Assembly: GCF_001895005.1 (NCBI RefSeq)
Contig: NZ_BCXH01000008.1
Span: 62,001-126,000, forward strand
DNA: 64,000 bases
Reading direction: 5' to 3'
Source: Rhodococcus yunnanensis NBRC 103083
GTDB taxonomy: Bacteria > Actinomycetota > Actinomycetes > Mycobacteriales > Mycobacteriaceae
The notes under the pieces were generated by a model, which did not search any database, was not told where the DNA came from, and saw only the letters and a list, made by a program, of their open reading frames with translations. The translations under genes and the position numbers were made by a program. Of this stretch, positions 54,610-64,000 are shown piece after piece; within the stretch, counting starts at the first letter, position 1; every line of letters starts with the position of its first letter.

Positions 54610-56574
54610 TCAGGCTTTGCTCGGGTGCGCCGCATCCTCCTCGTCGCTACCGGCCTGCGGGTGACCGAGCATCGCGGCACCGAGCAGCTGGTCGGGGACG
54701 CCGAATGCTTCGACCAATTCGAGTGCGTGCGGACGAAGTGCCCTGCACCGCTCGTTGATCCCGCGGGTGACGGCCTTCGATCGCTCCGTGGACAGGTAAC
54801 GGTGCTCGATGAACCACGCCTTGTCCTCCTCGATGACCGACAGGGCGTACAGGTCGCACACCTGCCCGAGCAGTTCTTTCGCCTTCTCGTCCTCGCACGA
54901 GGAGATGCCGGCCACGAACGCCTCGAGGACGATCCGATCGATGTGCGCACTCGCAGCGTGCAGCACGTGATCCTGGACCGCGTTGAACGCGTCGAACGCG
55001 CCCATCTCCTTCGACTTGCTCTGCAGTCGCCGGGCAACGGTGGAGAGCAGGTAGTCCTCGCGGTCCTCGAACATCGTGAGCTGGGTACCGCGGTTGAACA
55101 GCGATCCTTCCTCCTCGTTGTCCTGGCGGGTATCGAGGATGGTCTGGATGATCGTCTGTGCCGCAGTGCGTTTGATGACTCGATCGCCCGCGTACTCGGC
55201 GGCGAACCTGACCCATTCGACCGGGCTCATGCTCTTGACGTCGTCGGCGTACGAGGTGAGCAGTTCCTTCGCGACCAACTGTGTCAGTACGTGGTTGTCG
55301 CCCTCGAACGTGGTGAACACATCGGTGTCCGCCTTGAGTGATATCAGCCGGTTCTCGGCGAGATATCCTGCGCCGCCGCATGCTTCACGGGCTTCCTGGA
55401 TCGCACGGGTGGCGTGCCAGGTGTTCGCGGCTTTGAGCCCGGCGGCACGGGATTCGAGTTCGCGCTGCTCCTCGGCGTCCGGGTTGTCCGATGTCTGCAA
55501 CTCGTGCAGTTTGGCGACCAGTTCGTTCTGCGCGAACTGCAGCGCATACGACCTGGCGATGAGCGGGAACAGGCGACGCTGGTGGACGAGGTAGTCCATG
55601 ATCAGCACCTCGTCCTCGGACTTCGGGGCCGAGAACTGCCTGCGCTGCAACGCATATCGGGTGGCGATGTCGAGGGCGACCCTGGCCGCAGCTGCTGCGC
55701 TGCCCCCGACGGTGACGCGGCCGCGGATGAGCGTGCCGAGCATCGTGAAGAACCGTCGACCGGCGTTCTCGATGGGTGAGGAGTAACTACCGTCGGCTGC
55801 GACGTCGGCGTACTTGTTGAGCAGGTTGTCGCGCGGAATGCGTACGTGGTCGAACATGATTCGGCCGTTGTCCACGCCGGGGAGTCCGCCCTTGTACTGG
55901 CAGTCCGACGTGGTGACTCCGGGGAGGTCGTCGCCGTTCTCGTCGCGGAGCGGGACGAAGAAACAGTGGACACCGTGGCCTTCCGGCTCTTCACCGGGAC
56001 CCGCGGTGATCAACTGCGCGAACACTGCAGCGACCGTTGCTGTTTCGGCGGCGCCGCCGATGTAGTCCTTGCGAGAGGACGGCGTCGGCGAATGCACGAC
56101 GAACTCGCCGGTGGCGGCGTCGTAGGTCGCGGTGGTCTCGAGGGATTGAACATCGCTGCCGTGGCCGGTCTCGGTCATCGCGAAGCAGCCGAGAAGGTCG
56201 AGATCGATGATGCGCCGAACGTAGGCCTCGTGGTGGCGTTCGGTGCCGAGATTTTCGATGGCGCCGCCGAACAGGCCCCACTGCACGCCTGCCTTGACCA
56301 TCAGCGACAGGTCCGACATCGCGAGCATCTCGATCATCGTGACCGCAGCGCCGACGTCACCGGTGCCGCCGTGTTCCTTCTTGAAACCGTCGTCTGCTGC
56401 GCCGTGCTGCGCCAGCAGCTTCAACTGTTCGAGCGCCTTGGTACGCGCGATGACGGTGTTGGGGGTGTAGTGCGGACGGAACTCGTCACGGACGAGTTGG
56501 GCGCGTGCCTCGTTCTTCGTCTCGCGCCAGCGACCGTCCAACGTGTTGCGTAGATGCTCCGAAGTGGTTGCCAT
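54610..56574 (-). CDS. Acyl-CoA dehydrogenase/oxidase-family flavoprotein
   Basis: A 654-residue protein, longer than typical 380-residue acyl-CoA dehydrogenases and similar to acyl-CoA oxidases. The substrate/FAD segment GCFAMTETGHGSDVQSLETTATYD is at about residue 135, RRQFSAPKSEDEVLIMDY near 340, and CGGAGYLAENRL with TTFEGDN holds the expected catalytic-base region. The C-terminal 200 residues form the second helical domain of oxidases. It should introduce a trans-2 double bond in acyl-CoA during beta-oxidation. The start ATG is at 56574. Confidence 0.9.
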   Translation of the reverse strand: MATTSEHLRNTLDGRWRETKNEARAQLVRDEFRPHYTPNTVIARTKALEQLKLLAQHGAADDGFKKEHGGTGDVGAAVTMIEMLAMSDLSLMVKAGVQWGLFGGAIENLGTERHHEAYVRRIIDLDLLGCFAMTETGHGSDVQSLETTATYDAATGEFVVHSPTPSSRKDYIGGAAETATVAAVFAQLITAGPGEEPEGHGVHCFFVPLRDENGDDLPGVTTSDCQYKGGLPGVDNGRIMFDHVRIPRDNLLNKYADVAADGSYSSPIENAGRRFFTMLGTLIRGRVTVGGSAAAAARVALDIATRYALQRRQFSAPKSEDEVLIMDYLVHQRRLFPLIARSYALQFAQNELVAKLHELQTSDNPDAEEQRELESRAAGLKAANTWHATRAIQEAREACGGAGYLAENRLISLKADTDVFTTFEGDNHVLTQLVAKELLTSYADDVKSMSPVEWVRFAAEYAGDRVIKRTAAQTIIQTILDTRQDNEEEGSLFNRGTQLTMFEDREDYLLSTVARRLQSKSKEMGAFDAFNAVQDHVLHAASAHIDRIVLEAFVAGISSCEDEKAKELLGQVCDLYALSVIEEDKAWFIEHRYLSTERSKAVTRGINERCRALRPHALELVEAFGVPDQLLGAAMLGHPQAGSDEEDAAHPSKA

Positions 56575-56607
56575 ACTCGACGGTAACCTGTCGCGCCCCG
56601 AGGCAGG

Positions 56608-56814
56608 TCAGGTTGGCCAGAGATACTCGCGGCCGATGGACCTGACCCGAGACCAGAACTTGCTGCGTTTGTACGGGCCGTCGTGGAAGAGCGACGCTCC
56701 GTTGTCCTCCAGCGCGCGGGTGACGAGTGGGCTGAAGCCGTCGAATTCGCTGATCAGGTGCTCCCGGAAGCCGTCAGGCCAGGAGTACCGCGCTGGTTCG
56801 TGTTGTGCCTCCAC
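56608..56814 (-). CDS. Small conserved protein upstream of bioA
   Basis: A 68-residue protein (GTG start) with a WPDGFREHLISEFDGFSPLVTRALEDNGASLFHDGPYKRSKFW core and no membrane segment. It lies divergently from bioA, about 65 bases apart, and 33 bases upstream of the acyl-CoA dehydrogenase gene on the same strand. Function unknown. Confidence 0.65.
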   Translation of the reverse strand: MEAQHEPARYSWPDGFREHLISEFDGFSPLVTRALEDNGASLFHDGPYKRSKFWSRVRSIGREYLWPT

Positions 56815-56835
56815 GACCGCCAGTGTAATCCAGAA

Positions 56836-56851
56836 GTAACACGGGCGTTAC
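56836..56851. promoter_or_regulatory. Inverted repeat upstream of bioA
   Basis: GTAAC-ACGGGC-GTTAC, perfect five-base arms, lies between the divergent starts, 28 bases before bioA. It resembles half-sites of the biotin repressor BioQ but with a wider spacer than the bioF site, so the assignment is tentative. Confidence 0.4.
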
Positions 56852-56879
56852 ATGATCGGAGGGTGGCAGTCTAGGGTCG

Positions 56880-58154
56880 GTGGCCATCGACACATCACGG
56901 ATCTTGCAGATCGACGCCGAGCACGTGTGGCATCCCTACGGCGGCTTTCCGGCGTCGACGCGACCACTCGTCGTCGAGAGTGCCGAGGGCGTCCGGCTAC
57001 GGCTGTCCGACGGTACGGAGCTCATCGACGGGATGAGCTCGTGGTGGGCGGCCGTGCACGGCTACCGCCATCCGGTTCTCGACGCGGCCGCCCGCGACCA
57101 GCTGGGCCGGATGAGCCACGTCATGTTCGGCGGTCTGACGCACGAACCCGCAGCGCGGCTGGCCGAACTGCTCGTCGCGATCACCCCGGACGGTTTGGAG
57201 AAGGTGTTCTTCGCGGACTCCGGCTCGGTGTCGGTGGAAGTGGCCGTCAAGATGTGCATCCAGTACTGGCGTGGACGCGGGCGGCCCGGTAGGAACAGGC
57301 TGCTGACCTGGCGCGGCGGTTACCACGGTGACACGTTCGCGCCGATGAGCATCTGCGACCCCGACGGCGGCATGCACTCGCTGTGGACGAACGTCATCAC
57401 GCAGCAGGTCTTCGCACCAGCCCCGCCTGCCGAATTCGACGAGGAGTTTCTCGCGGAGTTCGAACGCATCCTCCGGCAGCACTCCGAGGAGGTTGCTGCG
57501 ATCGTCGTCGAACCCGTCGTGCAGGGGGCGGGCGGGATGCGGTTCCACGATCCGCGCTACCTCATCGAACTGCGACGTATGGCCGACGAGCACGGCGTTC
57601 TGCTCGTGTTCGACGAGATCGCGACGGGATTCGGCCGCACCGGCACATTGTTCGCCGCCGATCATGTCGGTGTGACGCCGGACGTCATGTGTGTGGGCAA
57701 GGCGCTGACGGGCGGCTACATGAGCCTGGCAGCGACGCTGTGTACCGCCGAAGTTGCAGGCGTGATCAGCGGCGGCGAGGCGGGCGGGTTGATGCACGGC
57801 CCGACGTTCATGGGCAATCCGCTCGCGTGTGCCGTGGCGGTCGCGGCGGTCGAACTTCTGCTGCAGCGTGATTGGCGCTCGGAGGTGACCGGCATCGAGC
57901 AGGGATTGCTCGACGGGCTGACGGGATTGCGCGAAGTCCCCGGCGTGGCGGACGTGCGCGTTCTCGGTGCCATCGGCGTCGTCGAGATGAAGGAGCCGGT
58001 CGACATGCAGCGAGCTACCGACGCCGCAGTCGGCGAGGGAGTGTGGCTTCGGCCGTTCGGAAAGCTGGTCTACACGATGCCGCCGTACATCGCAGCGCCC
58101 GCCGACGTCGACGCCATCACACGGGCCGTGAGAGCGGTCGCCTCCACAACTTGA
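56880..58154 (+). CDS. bioA: Adenosylmethionine-8-amino-7-oxononanoate aminotransferase
   Basis: A 424-residue PLP aminotransferase of biotin synthesis that converts KAPA to DAPA with SAM as amino donor. [22 protein letters not shown] (with the substrate-binding tryptophan pair) and the PLP lysine K274 in [11 protein letters not shown] are visible; [12 protein letters not shown] carries the cofactor aspartate. GTG 56880 starts it. Its stop lies inside a palindrome that fronts bioF, so bioFD may also have their own promoter. Confidence 0.96.
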   Translation: MAIDTSRILQIDAEHVWHPYGGFPASTRPLVVESAEGVRLRLSDGTELIDGMSSWWAAVHGYRHPVLDAAARDQLGRMSHVMFGGLTHEPAARLAELLVAITPDGLEKVFFADSGSVSVEVAVKMCIQYWRGRGRPGRNRLLTWRGGYHGDTFAPMSICDPDGGMHSLWTNVITQQVFAPAPPAEFDEEFLAEFERILRQHSEEVAAIVVEPVVQGAGGMRFHDPRYLIELRRMADEHGVLLVFDEIATGFGRTGTLFAADHVGVTPDVMCVGKALTGGYMSLAATLCTAEVAGVISGGEAGGLMHGPTFMGNPLACAVAVAAVELLLQRDWRSEVTGIEQGLLDGLTGLREVPGVADVRVLGAIGVVEMKEPVDMQRATDAAVGEGVWLRPFGKLVYTMPPYIAAPADVDAITRAVRAVASTT

Positions 58155-58167
58155 ACACCGTTCAAGT
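58149..58167. promoter_or_regulatory. BioQ-like operator overlapping the bioA stop
   Basis: ACTTGAAC-ACC-GTTCAAGT is a perfect eight-base inverted repeat containing TGAAC-N3-GTTCA, close to the BioQ motif (TGAAC-N3-GTTAC) known from actinobacteria. It covers the bioA TGA and ends 13 bases before the bioF GTG. No bioQ gene is in the window. Confidence 0.65.
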
Positions 58168-58180
58168 ATGGTCGTCTCTC

Positions 58181-59311
58181 GTGGCGACACTCGACTGGCT
58201 GACAGCTGCTGCGCACGACCGAATGGCGCGCGGCCTGCACCGCACGCTCCATGCACGTCCTGCCGCACAGCAGGTCGTGGACCTCGCCTCCAACGACTAC
58301 CTCGGACTGGTGAACCACCCGGACGTCGTCGATGCAGCCTGCGCGGCGGTCCGAGCATTCGGAACAGGGTCGACGGGATCGCGGCTGGTCACCGGTACCA
58401 CGACGCTGCACCACCAGCTCGAGACCGAACTTGCCGAGTTCACCGGCGCGGAGTCCGCCTTGGTCTTCTCCTCCGGATACACCGCCAACTTGTCCGCGGT
58501 TGCGGCCCTGTCCGGCCGAGGATCCCTCGTGGTGTCGGATTCGAAATCGCACGCATCCCTCGTCGACGCCTGCAGGCTGTCGCGAGGCCGCGTCGAGATC
58601 TACCACCGCGACGACCTCGCCCATGTCGAATGGCTCCTTGCCTCCCGGTCCGAGGAACGTGCCCTGCTCGTCACGGACTCGGTCTTCAGCGCGGACGGTG
58701 ACCTCGCGCCCCTGACCCAGCTGCATGCGCTCTGCAGGAAGTACTCGGCTCTGCTCGTGGTCGACGAGGCGCACGGCATCGGCGTCCGCGGAACGGGCGG
58801 GCGTGGTCTGGTGCAGGAACTGGGGCTGGACGGTGCCCCCGACATCGTCGTCACGGCAACACTGTCGAAATCACTGGCGTCGCAGGGAGGCGTCGTCCTC
58901 GGTCCCGAGGCGGTACGCGATCATCTGATCGACGTCGCGCGGCCCTTCATCTTCGACACCGGGCTCGCCCCCGCTGCCGTGGCAGCGGCGTCGGCAGCGC
59001 TGGCAGTACTGCGAGACGAGCCAGGGCGGGCGCTGGCGGTACGTGAGCGCGCCGATCGACTGGCCGCGATGGTCGGCGTCGACGCATCCGAATCGGCGGT
59101 CGTATCGGTGGTGCTCGGCGATGCCGAGACCGCTGTTCGTGCCGCCCGGGCTGCCCGCGAGCAGGGAGTACACGTCGGATGCTTCAGGCCGCCGTCGGTA
59201 CCCGAGGGCACATCACGGCTCCGGCTGACCGCAAGAGCAACCTTGACCGACGAGGAACTGACGCGGGTCGACGAGGTCCTCGCGTCGATTCTCGCCACCA
59301 CTGCGTCATGA
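58181..59311 (+). CDS. bioF: 8-amino-7-oxononanoate synthase
   Basis: A 376-residue PLP enzyme that condenses pimeloyl-ACP/CoA with alanine. [32 protein letters not shown] and [12 protein letters not shown] are typical, and the PLP lysine is K230 in [14 protein letters not shown] 58181 is used; it is preceded by the BioQ-like palindrome. Its stop overlaps the bioD ATG by four bases. Confidence 0.95.
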   Translation: MATLDWLTAAAHDRMARGLHRTLHARPAAQQVVDLASNDYLGLVNHPDVVDAACAAVRAFGTGSTGSRLVTGTTTLHHQLETELAEFTGAESALVFSSGYTANLSAVAALSGRGSLVVSDSKSHASLVDACRLSRGRVEIYHRDDLAHVEWLLASRSEERALLVTDSVFSADGDLAPLTQLHALCRKYSALLVVDEAHGIGVRGTGGRGLVQELGLDGAPDIVVTATLSKSLASQGGVVLGPEAVRDHLIDVARPFIFDTGLAPAAVAAASAALAVLRDEPGRALAVRERADRLAAMVGVDASESAVVSVVLGDAETAVRAARAAREQGVHVGCFRPPSVPEGTSRLRLTARATLTDEELTRVDEVLASILATTAS

Positions 59312-60015
59312 CGGTGCTGCTGGTCACCGGGACCTCGACGGACGTCGGCAAGACGGTGGTGACCGCGGCTCTCGCAGCCACCTACAGGGCGTCGGGCATA
59401 TCGGTTGCGGTGTGCAAACCCGCTCAGACCGGTGTACTGCCAGGTGAGCCGGGTGACGTGGCCGAGATCGCACGCCTGACCGGGGTCGGTGACCTGCACG
59501 AATATGCGCGCTACCCGGATCCGCTTGCCCCGAATGTGGCGGCCCGCCGATCCGGGCTTCCCGAACTCGTGCTCGACGACGTCGTCGCATCGATTCACAG
59601 CATCGACGCCGACGTGGTGTTGGTCGAGGGTGCGGGAGGGCTGCTCGTGCGGTTCGGCGACTTCACCCTTGTGGACCTTGCGCAGCGCCTGGACGCACCT
59701 GTGCTGCTGGTGTGCAGCGCTGGACTCGGCACGCTGAACCACTCGGAGTTGACGACGTCGGCGCTCGCGGTCGCGGGCGTGCACTGTGCGGGCCTGGTCA
59801 TCGGATCGTGGCCCGCCGAGCCGGACCTGGCTGCACGCACCAACGTCGACGAGTTGCCCGCTGTCACCGGAGTCCCACTTCTCGGTCGAGTACCCGAGGG
59901 TGCCGGAGCGTGGACGCGTGCGGATTTCACCACTGCCGCCGGGTCCTGGTTCGAGGCGAGTTTGCCGGGCGCCGCGCCGGGTACCCGACCCCCAACTACC
60001 AAGTTGGGGAGATGA
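59308..60015 (+). CDS. bioD: Dethiobiotin synthetase
   Basis: A 235-residue ATP-dependent enzyme that closes the ureido ring of dethiobiotin. The P-loop is [11 protein letters not shown] at the start, CKPAQTG and VEGAGGLLV follow. ATGA overlap with bioF shows co-translation. bioB is not in the window. Confidence 0.95.
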   Translation: MTVLLVTGTSTDVGKTVVTAALAATYRASGISVAVCKPAQTGVLPGEPGDVAEIARLTGVGDLHEYARYPDPLAPNVAARRSGLPELVLDDVVASIHSIDADVVLVEGAGGLLVRFGDFTLVDLAQRLDAPVLLVCSAGLGTLNHSELTTSALAVAGVHCAGLVIGSWPAEPDLAARTNVDELPAVTGVPLLGRVPEGAGAWTRADFTTAAGSWFEASLPGAAPGTRPPTTKLGR

Positions 60016-60021
60016 ACGAAA

Positions 60022-60510
60022 ATGAGTACTGCAGTATGGATCGTCATCGCAGTCGTCGTCGTGCTGCTCGTCGTCGGGCTCGCGCTCGCGTTGTCGCGTA
60101 AACAGCAGGCAGGCAGACGCGCAGAAGCCGGTCGGATCCGCGAGAAGGCAGCGGAGCGAACCAGCGAGGTCGAGGAACGGCAGGCGATCGCGGACGAAAG
60201 TGCAGCGAAGGCCAGGCGAGCGCAGGCCGACGCCGAAGCGAAGTCCGCCGAAGCACGTCGGCTCTCGTTGCAGGCAGAAACCCACCAGGGTGACGCCGCG
60301 ACCTCACGCGACGAGCTGGACAACGAGTTCGCTCGTGCGAACAAGATCGATCCCGACGTGAAAACCGGGCGCGAGCAGGGGACCGTGAATCAGACGAACG
60401 CGGATCAGACGAACGCAGATCAGACGAACGCAGCAGACAGGGTCGTGCCGCCGCACACGGACCCGACTCACGCGGACCGCAACCACACCGGCGAGCACCG
60501 GGCCCACTGA
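60022..60510 (+). CDS. Membrane-anchored coiled-coil protein with Asn/Gln repeat tail
   Basis: A 162-residue protein with one N-terminal membrane helix (VWIVIAVVVVLLVVGLALAL) and an Ala/Glu/Arg-rich heptad coil (about residues 25-90). A tail with three DQTNA-type repeats (15-base DNA repeats) and a His-rich end follow. The layout matches small membrane-coil proteins found after bioD in related genera. It starts 6 bases after bioD. Function unknown. Confidence 0.75.
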   Translation: MSTAVWIVIAVVVVLLVVGLALALSRKQQAGRRAEAGRIREKAAERTSEVEERQAIADESAAKARRAQADAEAKSAEARRLSLQAETHQGDAATSRDELDNEFARANKIDPDVKTGREQGTVNQTNADQTNADQTNAADRVVPPHTDPTHADRNHTGEHRAH

Positions 60511-60534
60511 TTCACCGGACCCACTGATTCCGGG

Positions 60535-60729
60535 CTAGAGGCCGCGGCGTCGTAGTTGATTGCCGACCCGCCGGAGTTCGTTCTCGATGACGAGGACGTT
60601 CTCGGCGGGCGCGTCTGTTTGAATAGCTTGTCTACGTTGGCCTTTCAATCGCTCGTACAAACTGCACAAACTCTCCGAGCTCAGCTCTGTAATTGAATGC
60701 TGTGTTACCGAATGCTCCGATGTAGTCAC
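60535..60729 (-). CDS. Small acidic-helical conserved protein
   Basis: A 64-residue soluble protein (TTSEHSVTQHSITELSSESL then LYERLKGQRRQAIQTDAP) predicted to be mostly helical. GTG 60729 has a strong GGGAGGG site, chosen over an in-frame GTG at 60765. It converges with the bioD-operon tail. No family recognised. Confidence 0.55.
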   Translation of the reverse strand: MTTSEHSVTQHSITELSSESLCSLYERLKGQRRQAIQTDAPAENVLVIENELRRVGNQLRRRGL

Positions 60730-60841
60730 TTCGACTACCCTCCCGACATGCTCACGTTCATCCACGCCTGGATCTCGGGCGCCGATAGTCTCAAATTACT
60801 CTTCGTGAGCACAGGTAGCCATAGCTGAGCAGGGGGTTCGC

Positions 60842-61531
60842 ATGGGCACATTCGTTCTGATTCCAGGCGCGGGTGGTGACGGGTGGTATTGGCACCTCGT
60901 CGAAGCCGAACTACGTAGGCGCGGTAACGACGTTGTGGCCGTGACACTTCCGGCCGGTGCCGATCTGCCTCGGTATGTCGATGTCGTCGTCGATGCGATC
61001 GGCGAGCGCACCGATGCCATTCTCGTTGCCCAGTCCTTCGGCGGCTTCACCGCACCGCTGGTCGCGGTACGTACCGATGTCGCGATGATCGTGATGCTCA
61101 ATGCGATGATTCCGAAGCCGGGGGAGTCCGCGGACCAGTGGTGGGGCGCGACTGGATTCGACGAGGCTCGCACCGAGCAAGCGCGACGCGACGGCCGGGA
61201 TCTGGAGACGGAGGACCTCGTCGCGGATGCCTTCTTCCACGACGTGCCGCCCGAGGTGACGAGGGAAGCGATGTCCCGTGAGTCTCTCGGTGAGTCCGAC
61301 GCCGCTTTTGCGCTGCCGTTTCCTCTCGACTCCTGGCCGGAGGTTCCGACGCGTGTGCTGCAGGGCGTCGACGACCGCTTCATCCCCATCGAATTGCAGC
61401 GTCGGGTCGCAGAGGAGAGGCTCGGACTCAGGGTGGATGCGATGCCGGGCGGTCATCTGCTGGCCCTGTCTCGACCGGTGGAACTGGTGAACCGGCTCGA
61501 GGCGTACAGAGCTGATTATTACGCCCTGTAG
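60842..61531 (+). CDS. Alpha/beta-hydrolase
   Basis: A 229-residue hydrolase of the small AB_hydrolase_6/salicylate-esterase-like type. [26 protein letters not shown] starts it; the nucleophile elbow is [16 protein letters not shown] supplies the acid and [12 protein letters not shown] the histidine. Substrate unknown. AGCAGGGGG precedes ATG 60842. Confidence 0.88.
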   Translation: MGTFVLIPGAGGDGWYWHLVEAELRRRGNDVVAVTLPAGADLPRYVDVVVDAIGERTDAILVAQSFGGFTAPLVAVRTDVAMIVMLNAMIPKPGESADQWWGATGFDEARTEQARRDGRDLETEDLVADAFFHDVPPEVTREAMSRESLGESDAAFALPFPLDSWPEVPTRVLQGVDDRFIPIELQRRVAEERLGLRVDAMPGGHLLALSRPVELVNRLEAYRADYYAL

Positions 61532-61566
61532 TTGGCGAAATCGGCGAACCTGGGACACTGGGGGTC

Positions 61567-62886
61567 GTGACTGTTTCCACCGGCGACGATGCGCCCATTT
61601 CAGCCAAGCTGTTCGAGCGCGCGAGCGCCGTCATCCCGGGCGGTGTCAACTCCCCGGTGCGGGCGTTCCACTCGGTCGGAGGAACGCCTCGGTTCATCAC
61701 CGAGGCCAGCGGATACACCATGATCGACGCCGACGGGAACAGCTACGTCGATCTCATCTCCTCGTGGGGTCCGATGATCCACGGCCATGCTCATCCGGCA
61801 GTCGTCGAGGCCGTCCAGAAGGCGGCGTCGACCGGTCTGTCGTTCGGTGCGCCGACCGAGCGCGAGATCGCTCTCGCCGAAGAAATCGTGCGCCGGGTCG
61901 GCCCCGTCGACCAGGTTCGTCTTGTGAATTCCGGCACAGAAGCGACGATGAGCGCGGTCCGCCTCGCTCGCGGATTCACCGGCCGCACCAAGATCGTCAA
62001 GTTCTCCGGTTGTTATCACGGGCACGTCGACGCTCTTCTCGCCGACGCCGGATCCGGCCTCGCGACGTTCGGACTTCCGACTTCGCCCGGTGTGACGGGC
62101 GCGCAGGCAGCCGACACCATCGTCGTTCCCTACAACGACCTCGCTGCCGTCGAAGCGGTGTTCGCCGAGAATCCGGAACAGATCGCCTGCATCATCACCG
62201 AGGCCGCCGCGGGCAACATGGGTGCGATCCCGCCCGTCCCCGGCTTCAACGAGGGGCTTCGGCGCCTCGCCACCGACAACGGGGCGCTGCTCATCATGGA
62301 CGAGGTGATGACGGGCTTCCGCGTCAGCGCGGCCGGTTGGTACGGCATCGACGGCGTCGCAGGCGACCTCTACACCTTCGGCAAGGTCATGAGCGGTGGC
62401 CTTCCCGCGGCCGCGTTCGGTGGCCGTGCAGACATCATGGCCTACCTGGCTCCTGCCGGGCCCGTCTATCAGGCAGGCACACTGTCCGGTAATCCCGTCG
62501 CCGTGGCGGCCGGTCTCGCGAGCCTGCAACTGGCCGACGCCGCCGTGTACGAGAAGCTGCAGAGGAACTCCGAACGCCTCGGCGGACTGCTCGGAGATGC
62601 TCTCACCGAGGCGGGCGTTCGTCATCACGTGCAGTTCGCAGGCACTATGGTGAGCGTGTTCTTCTCCGACGGCCCGGTCACCGACTATGCGGGTGCCAAA
62701 GCGGCCGAGACCTGGCGCTACCCCGCCTTCTTCCACGGTCTGCTCTCCCGCGGGGTGTACCCACCGCCGAGCGCGTTCGAGGCATGGTTCGTCTCGGCAG
62801 CCCTCGACGACTCGGCGTTCGAGATCATCGCCGATGCACTTCCAGAAGCCGCGCGCGCAGCGGCCCGAGCAGAAGCAGGTAGCTGA
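61567..62886 (+). CDS. hemL: Glutamate-1-semialdehyde 2,1-aminomutase
   Basis: A 439-residue PLP enzyme that turns glutamate-1-semialdehyde into 5-aminolevulinate, the step after Hem[41 protein letters not shown] and the PLP lysine K273 in [17 protein letters not shown] are all present. GTG 61567 starts it. It is about 14 kb from hemA-hemB, as usual in this group, and is followed by the histidine phosphatase. Confidence 0.97.
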   Translation: MTVSTGDDAPISAKLFERASAVIPGGVNSPVRAFHSVGGTPRFITEASGYTMIDADGNSYVDLISSWGPMIHGHAHPAVVEAVQKAASTGLSFGAPTEREIALAEEIVRRVGPVDQVRLVNSGTEATMSAVRLARGFTGRTKIVKFSGCYHGHVDALLADAGSGLATFGLPTSPGVTGAQAADTIVVPYNDLAAVEAVFAENPEQIACIITEAAAGNMGAIPPVPGFNEGLRRLATDNGALLIMDEVMTGFRVSAAGWYGIDGVAGDLYTFGKVMSGGLPAAAFGGRADIMAYLAPAGPVYQAGTLSGNPVAVAAGLASLQLADAAVYEKLQRNSERLGGLLGDALTEAGVRHHVQFAGTMVSVFFSDGPVTDYAGAKAAETWRYPAFFHGLLSRGVYPPPSAFEAWFVSAALDDSAFEIIADALPEAARAAARAEAGS

Positions 62887-62889
62887 ACA

Positions 62890-63567
62890 GTGACGAGCAA
62901 TGCAGTGACGGGCCGGGCCGATGTGCACCCGCACCAGACGACCCGGACCATCGTCCACGTACTGCGTCACGGCGAAGTGCACAACCCGAAGGGCATCCTG
63001 TACGGGCGACTGCCAGGATTCCGGTTGTCCGTGACCGGCCGATCCCAGGCGACTGCCGTCGCGAATGCTCTTGCCGGGCATGACATCACGCATGTCGTCG
63101 CGTCACCGCTTCAGCGTGCGCAGGAGACAGCGGCGCCGATCGCCGACGCACACGGCCTCACGATCGCCGTCGACGACAATCTCATCGAGGCAGGAAACGA
63201 CTTCGAGGGCCTGCGTGTGGCCGTCGGCGACGGAGCATTGCGCAGGCCACGGCACTGGTGGAAGCTCCGCGATCCGTTCACCCCGTCGTGGGGCGAGCCG
63301 TACCTTCAGATCGCGCACCGCATGCTCGCTGCCGTCAACGCGGCCCGCGTTGCAGCCGTCGGGCACGAGGTGGTTCTGGTCAGCCATCAGCTGCCGGTGT
63401 GGACGCTGCGCAGATTCCTGCAGGGCGATCGTCTGTGGCACGACCCGCGTCACCGCCAGTGCGGTCTCGCCTCGCTCACCTCGCTGGTCTACGAGGGCGA
63501 CACACTCGTCGACATCGTCTACTCCGAGCCCGCTGGAGCCAGTGATCCCAGAGTGTCCGGTGCGTAA
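62890..63567 (+). CDS. Histidine phosphatase (phosphoglycerate mutase-like)
   Basis: A 225-residue branch-1 histidine phosphatase. The phosphohistidine motif VLRHGEVHNP is followed by SPLQRAQETAAPIA and LVSHQLPVWTLRRFL with the second catalytic histidine. It lies between hemL and the thioredoxin lipoprotein, as Rv0525 does. The substrate is unknown. GTG 62890 is 3 bases after the hemL stop; it overlaps the next gene by eight bases. Confidence 0.88.
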   Translation: MTSNAVTGRADVHPHQTTRTIVHVLRHGEVHNPKGILYGRLPGFRLSVTGRSQATAVANALAGHDITHVVASPLQRAQETAAPIADAHGLTIAVDDNLIEAGNDFEGLRVAVGDGALRRPRHWWKLRDPFTPSWGEPYLQIAHRMLAAVNAARVAAVGHEVVLVSHQLPVWTLRRFLQGDRLWHDPRHRQCGLASLTSLVYEGDTLVDIVYSEPAGASDPRVSGA

Positions 63568-64000
63568 GCTTCTTCTGTCGCTTTCGGCTGCCGCACTGGT
63601 CCTGTCCGGGTGTGCGACGGGTACCGACGCCGTGGCCACCGGAGGAACGTTCGATTTCGTCTCGCCCGGCGGCCAGACCGAGATCTACTACGACCCTCCG
63701 TCCGAACGTGGCACGCTCGCCGAGTTGTCCGGGCCGGACCTGATGACGGAGGGCAAGACCACCTCGCTCGACGACTTCGAAGGCAAGGCCGTCGTACTCA
63801 ACGTGTGGGGCCAGTGGTGTGGCCCGTGCCGCGGTGAGGCCGACGACCTCGAAGAGGTCTACGAGAACACGAAGGATCTCGGCGTCGAATTCCTCGGAAT
63901 CAATGTTCGTGACAACGCCAAGGACAAGGCGCAGGACTTCGTCATCGACAACAAGGTGAGCTACCCGTCGATCTACGACCCGCCGATGCGCACGCTCGCC
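63560..64000 (+). CDS. TlpA/ResA-like thioredoxin lipoprotein (5' part)
   Basis: The first 147 residues, cut by the window end. The signal peptide MRKLLLSLSAAALVLSGC ends in the lipobox LSGC, so it is anchored outside the membrane. The redox site is WGQWCGPCRGEADDL. Such proteins reduce apocytochrome c cysteines; in relatives ccdA and resB/ccsA genes follow (Rv0526-Rv0529), presumably just outside. GTG 63560 gives the proper signal peptide. Confidence 0.9.
   Translation, partial: MRKLLLSLSAAALVLSGCATGTDAVATGGTFDFVSPGGQTEIYYDPPSERGTLAELSGPDLMTEGKTTSLDDFEGKAVVLNVWGQWCGPCRGEADDLEEVYENTKDLGVEFLGINVRDNAKDKAQDFVIDNKVSYPSIYDPPMRTLA

Noticed and set aside
54612..56553. Plus-strand open frames opposite the acyl-CoA dehydrogenase
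   Set aside because: They are antisense shadows with no family motifs, while the minus-strand gene has clear flavoprotein motifs.

Overview
The window is high-G+C actinobacterial DNA from a mycolic-acid-containing genus, most likely Rhodococcus or a close relative. The order gpmA-senX3-regX3, then ppx, a TIM-barrel isomerase, proC, a small HTH gene, a 33-residue AURKAIP1/COX24-type protein, an epimerase, an acyltransferase, serB-like and hemA-hemC-hemD-hemB closely follows the Mycobacterium tuberculosis Rv0489-Rv0512 neighbourhood. The alcohol dehydrogenase at 33 kb resembles rhodococcal ADH-A. No rRNA, tRNA or CRISPR array was seen.

Layout. 1-12.6 kb is metabolic: the end of an ABC permease, an acyl-CoA ligase, an NDMA-type (nicotinoprotein) alcohol dehydrogenase, a histidine-rich MoxR ATPase/CoxE-like VWA pair overlapping a nickel/cobalt permease, a carboxylesterase and cytochrome bd oxidase cydAB. 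12.6-28.2 kb is an accessory defence island that begins 4 bases after the cydB stop. 28.4-44.6 kb returns to conserved core genes (ltrA, gpmA, senX3-regX3, adh, ppx, proC, lipid and phosphatase genes). 45-51.7 kb is the rex-hemACDB operon. 51.7-54.6 kb holds small membrane proteins and a csoR-copper chaperone-PQQ-dehydrogenase operon. 54.6-60.7 kb holds an acyl-CoA dehydrogenase/oxidase and bioA-bioF-bioD. 60.8-64 kb has a hydrolase, hemL, a histidine phosphatase and the start of a ResA-like thioredoxin lipoprotein.

The island is the most interesting part. Its spine is an SNF2-type helicase with a C-terminal DUF3883-like domain, a DUF1156-type adenine methylase and a DUF499-type ATPase carrying an N-terminal HEPN-like R-x4-H motif. 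These are followed by an uncharacterised 610-residue coiled-coil protein and a multi-pass membrane protein. A divergent XRE-family regulator faces the helicase. The composition resembles the helicase-methylase-ATPase (Hma-like) arrangement. Two toxin-antitoxin-like modules sit exactly in the joints between the large genes: an AbiEii-like nucleotidyltransferase with a mutated acidic motif, and an antiparallel VapBC. A third, degenerate PIN/Phd module closes the island. An inverted repeat, CACAA-N4-TTGTG, occurs in front of the helicase/XRE pair, the methylase and the ATPase (with a further copy over the methylase start). It looks like a common operator that makes the three transcription units one regulon.

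Other regulatory signals visible in the sequence are a Rex-like site before rex, a CsoR-type site before csoR, a BioQ-like palindrome overlapping the bioA stop, and five strong terminator hairpins. Non-coding curiosities include two copies of a 24-base perfect palindrome next to a G-run tract between convergent genes, and a 4 x 33-base tandem repeat.
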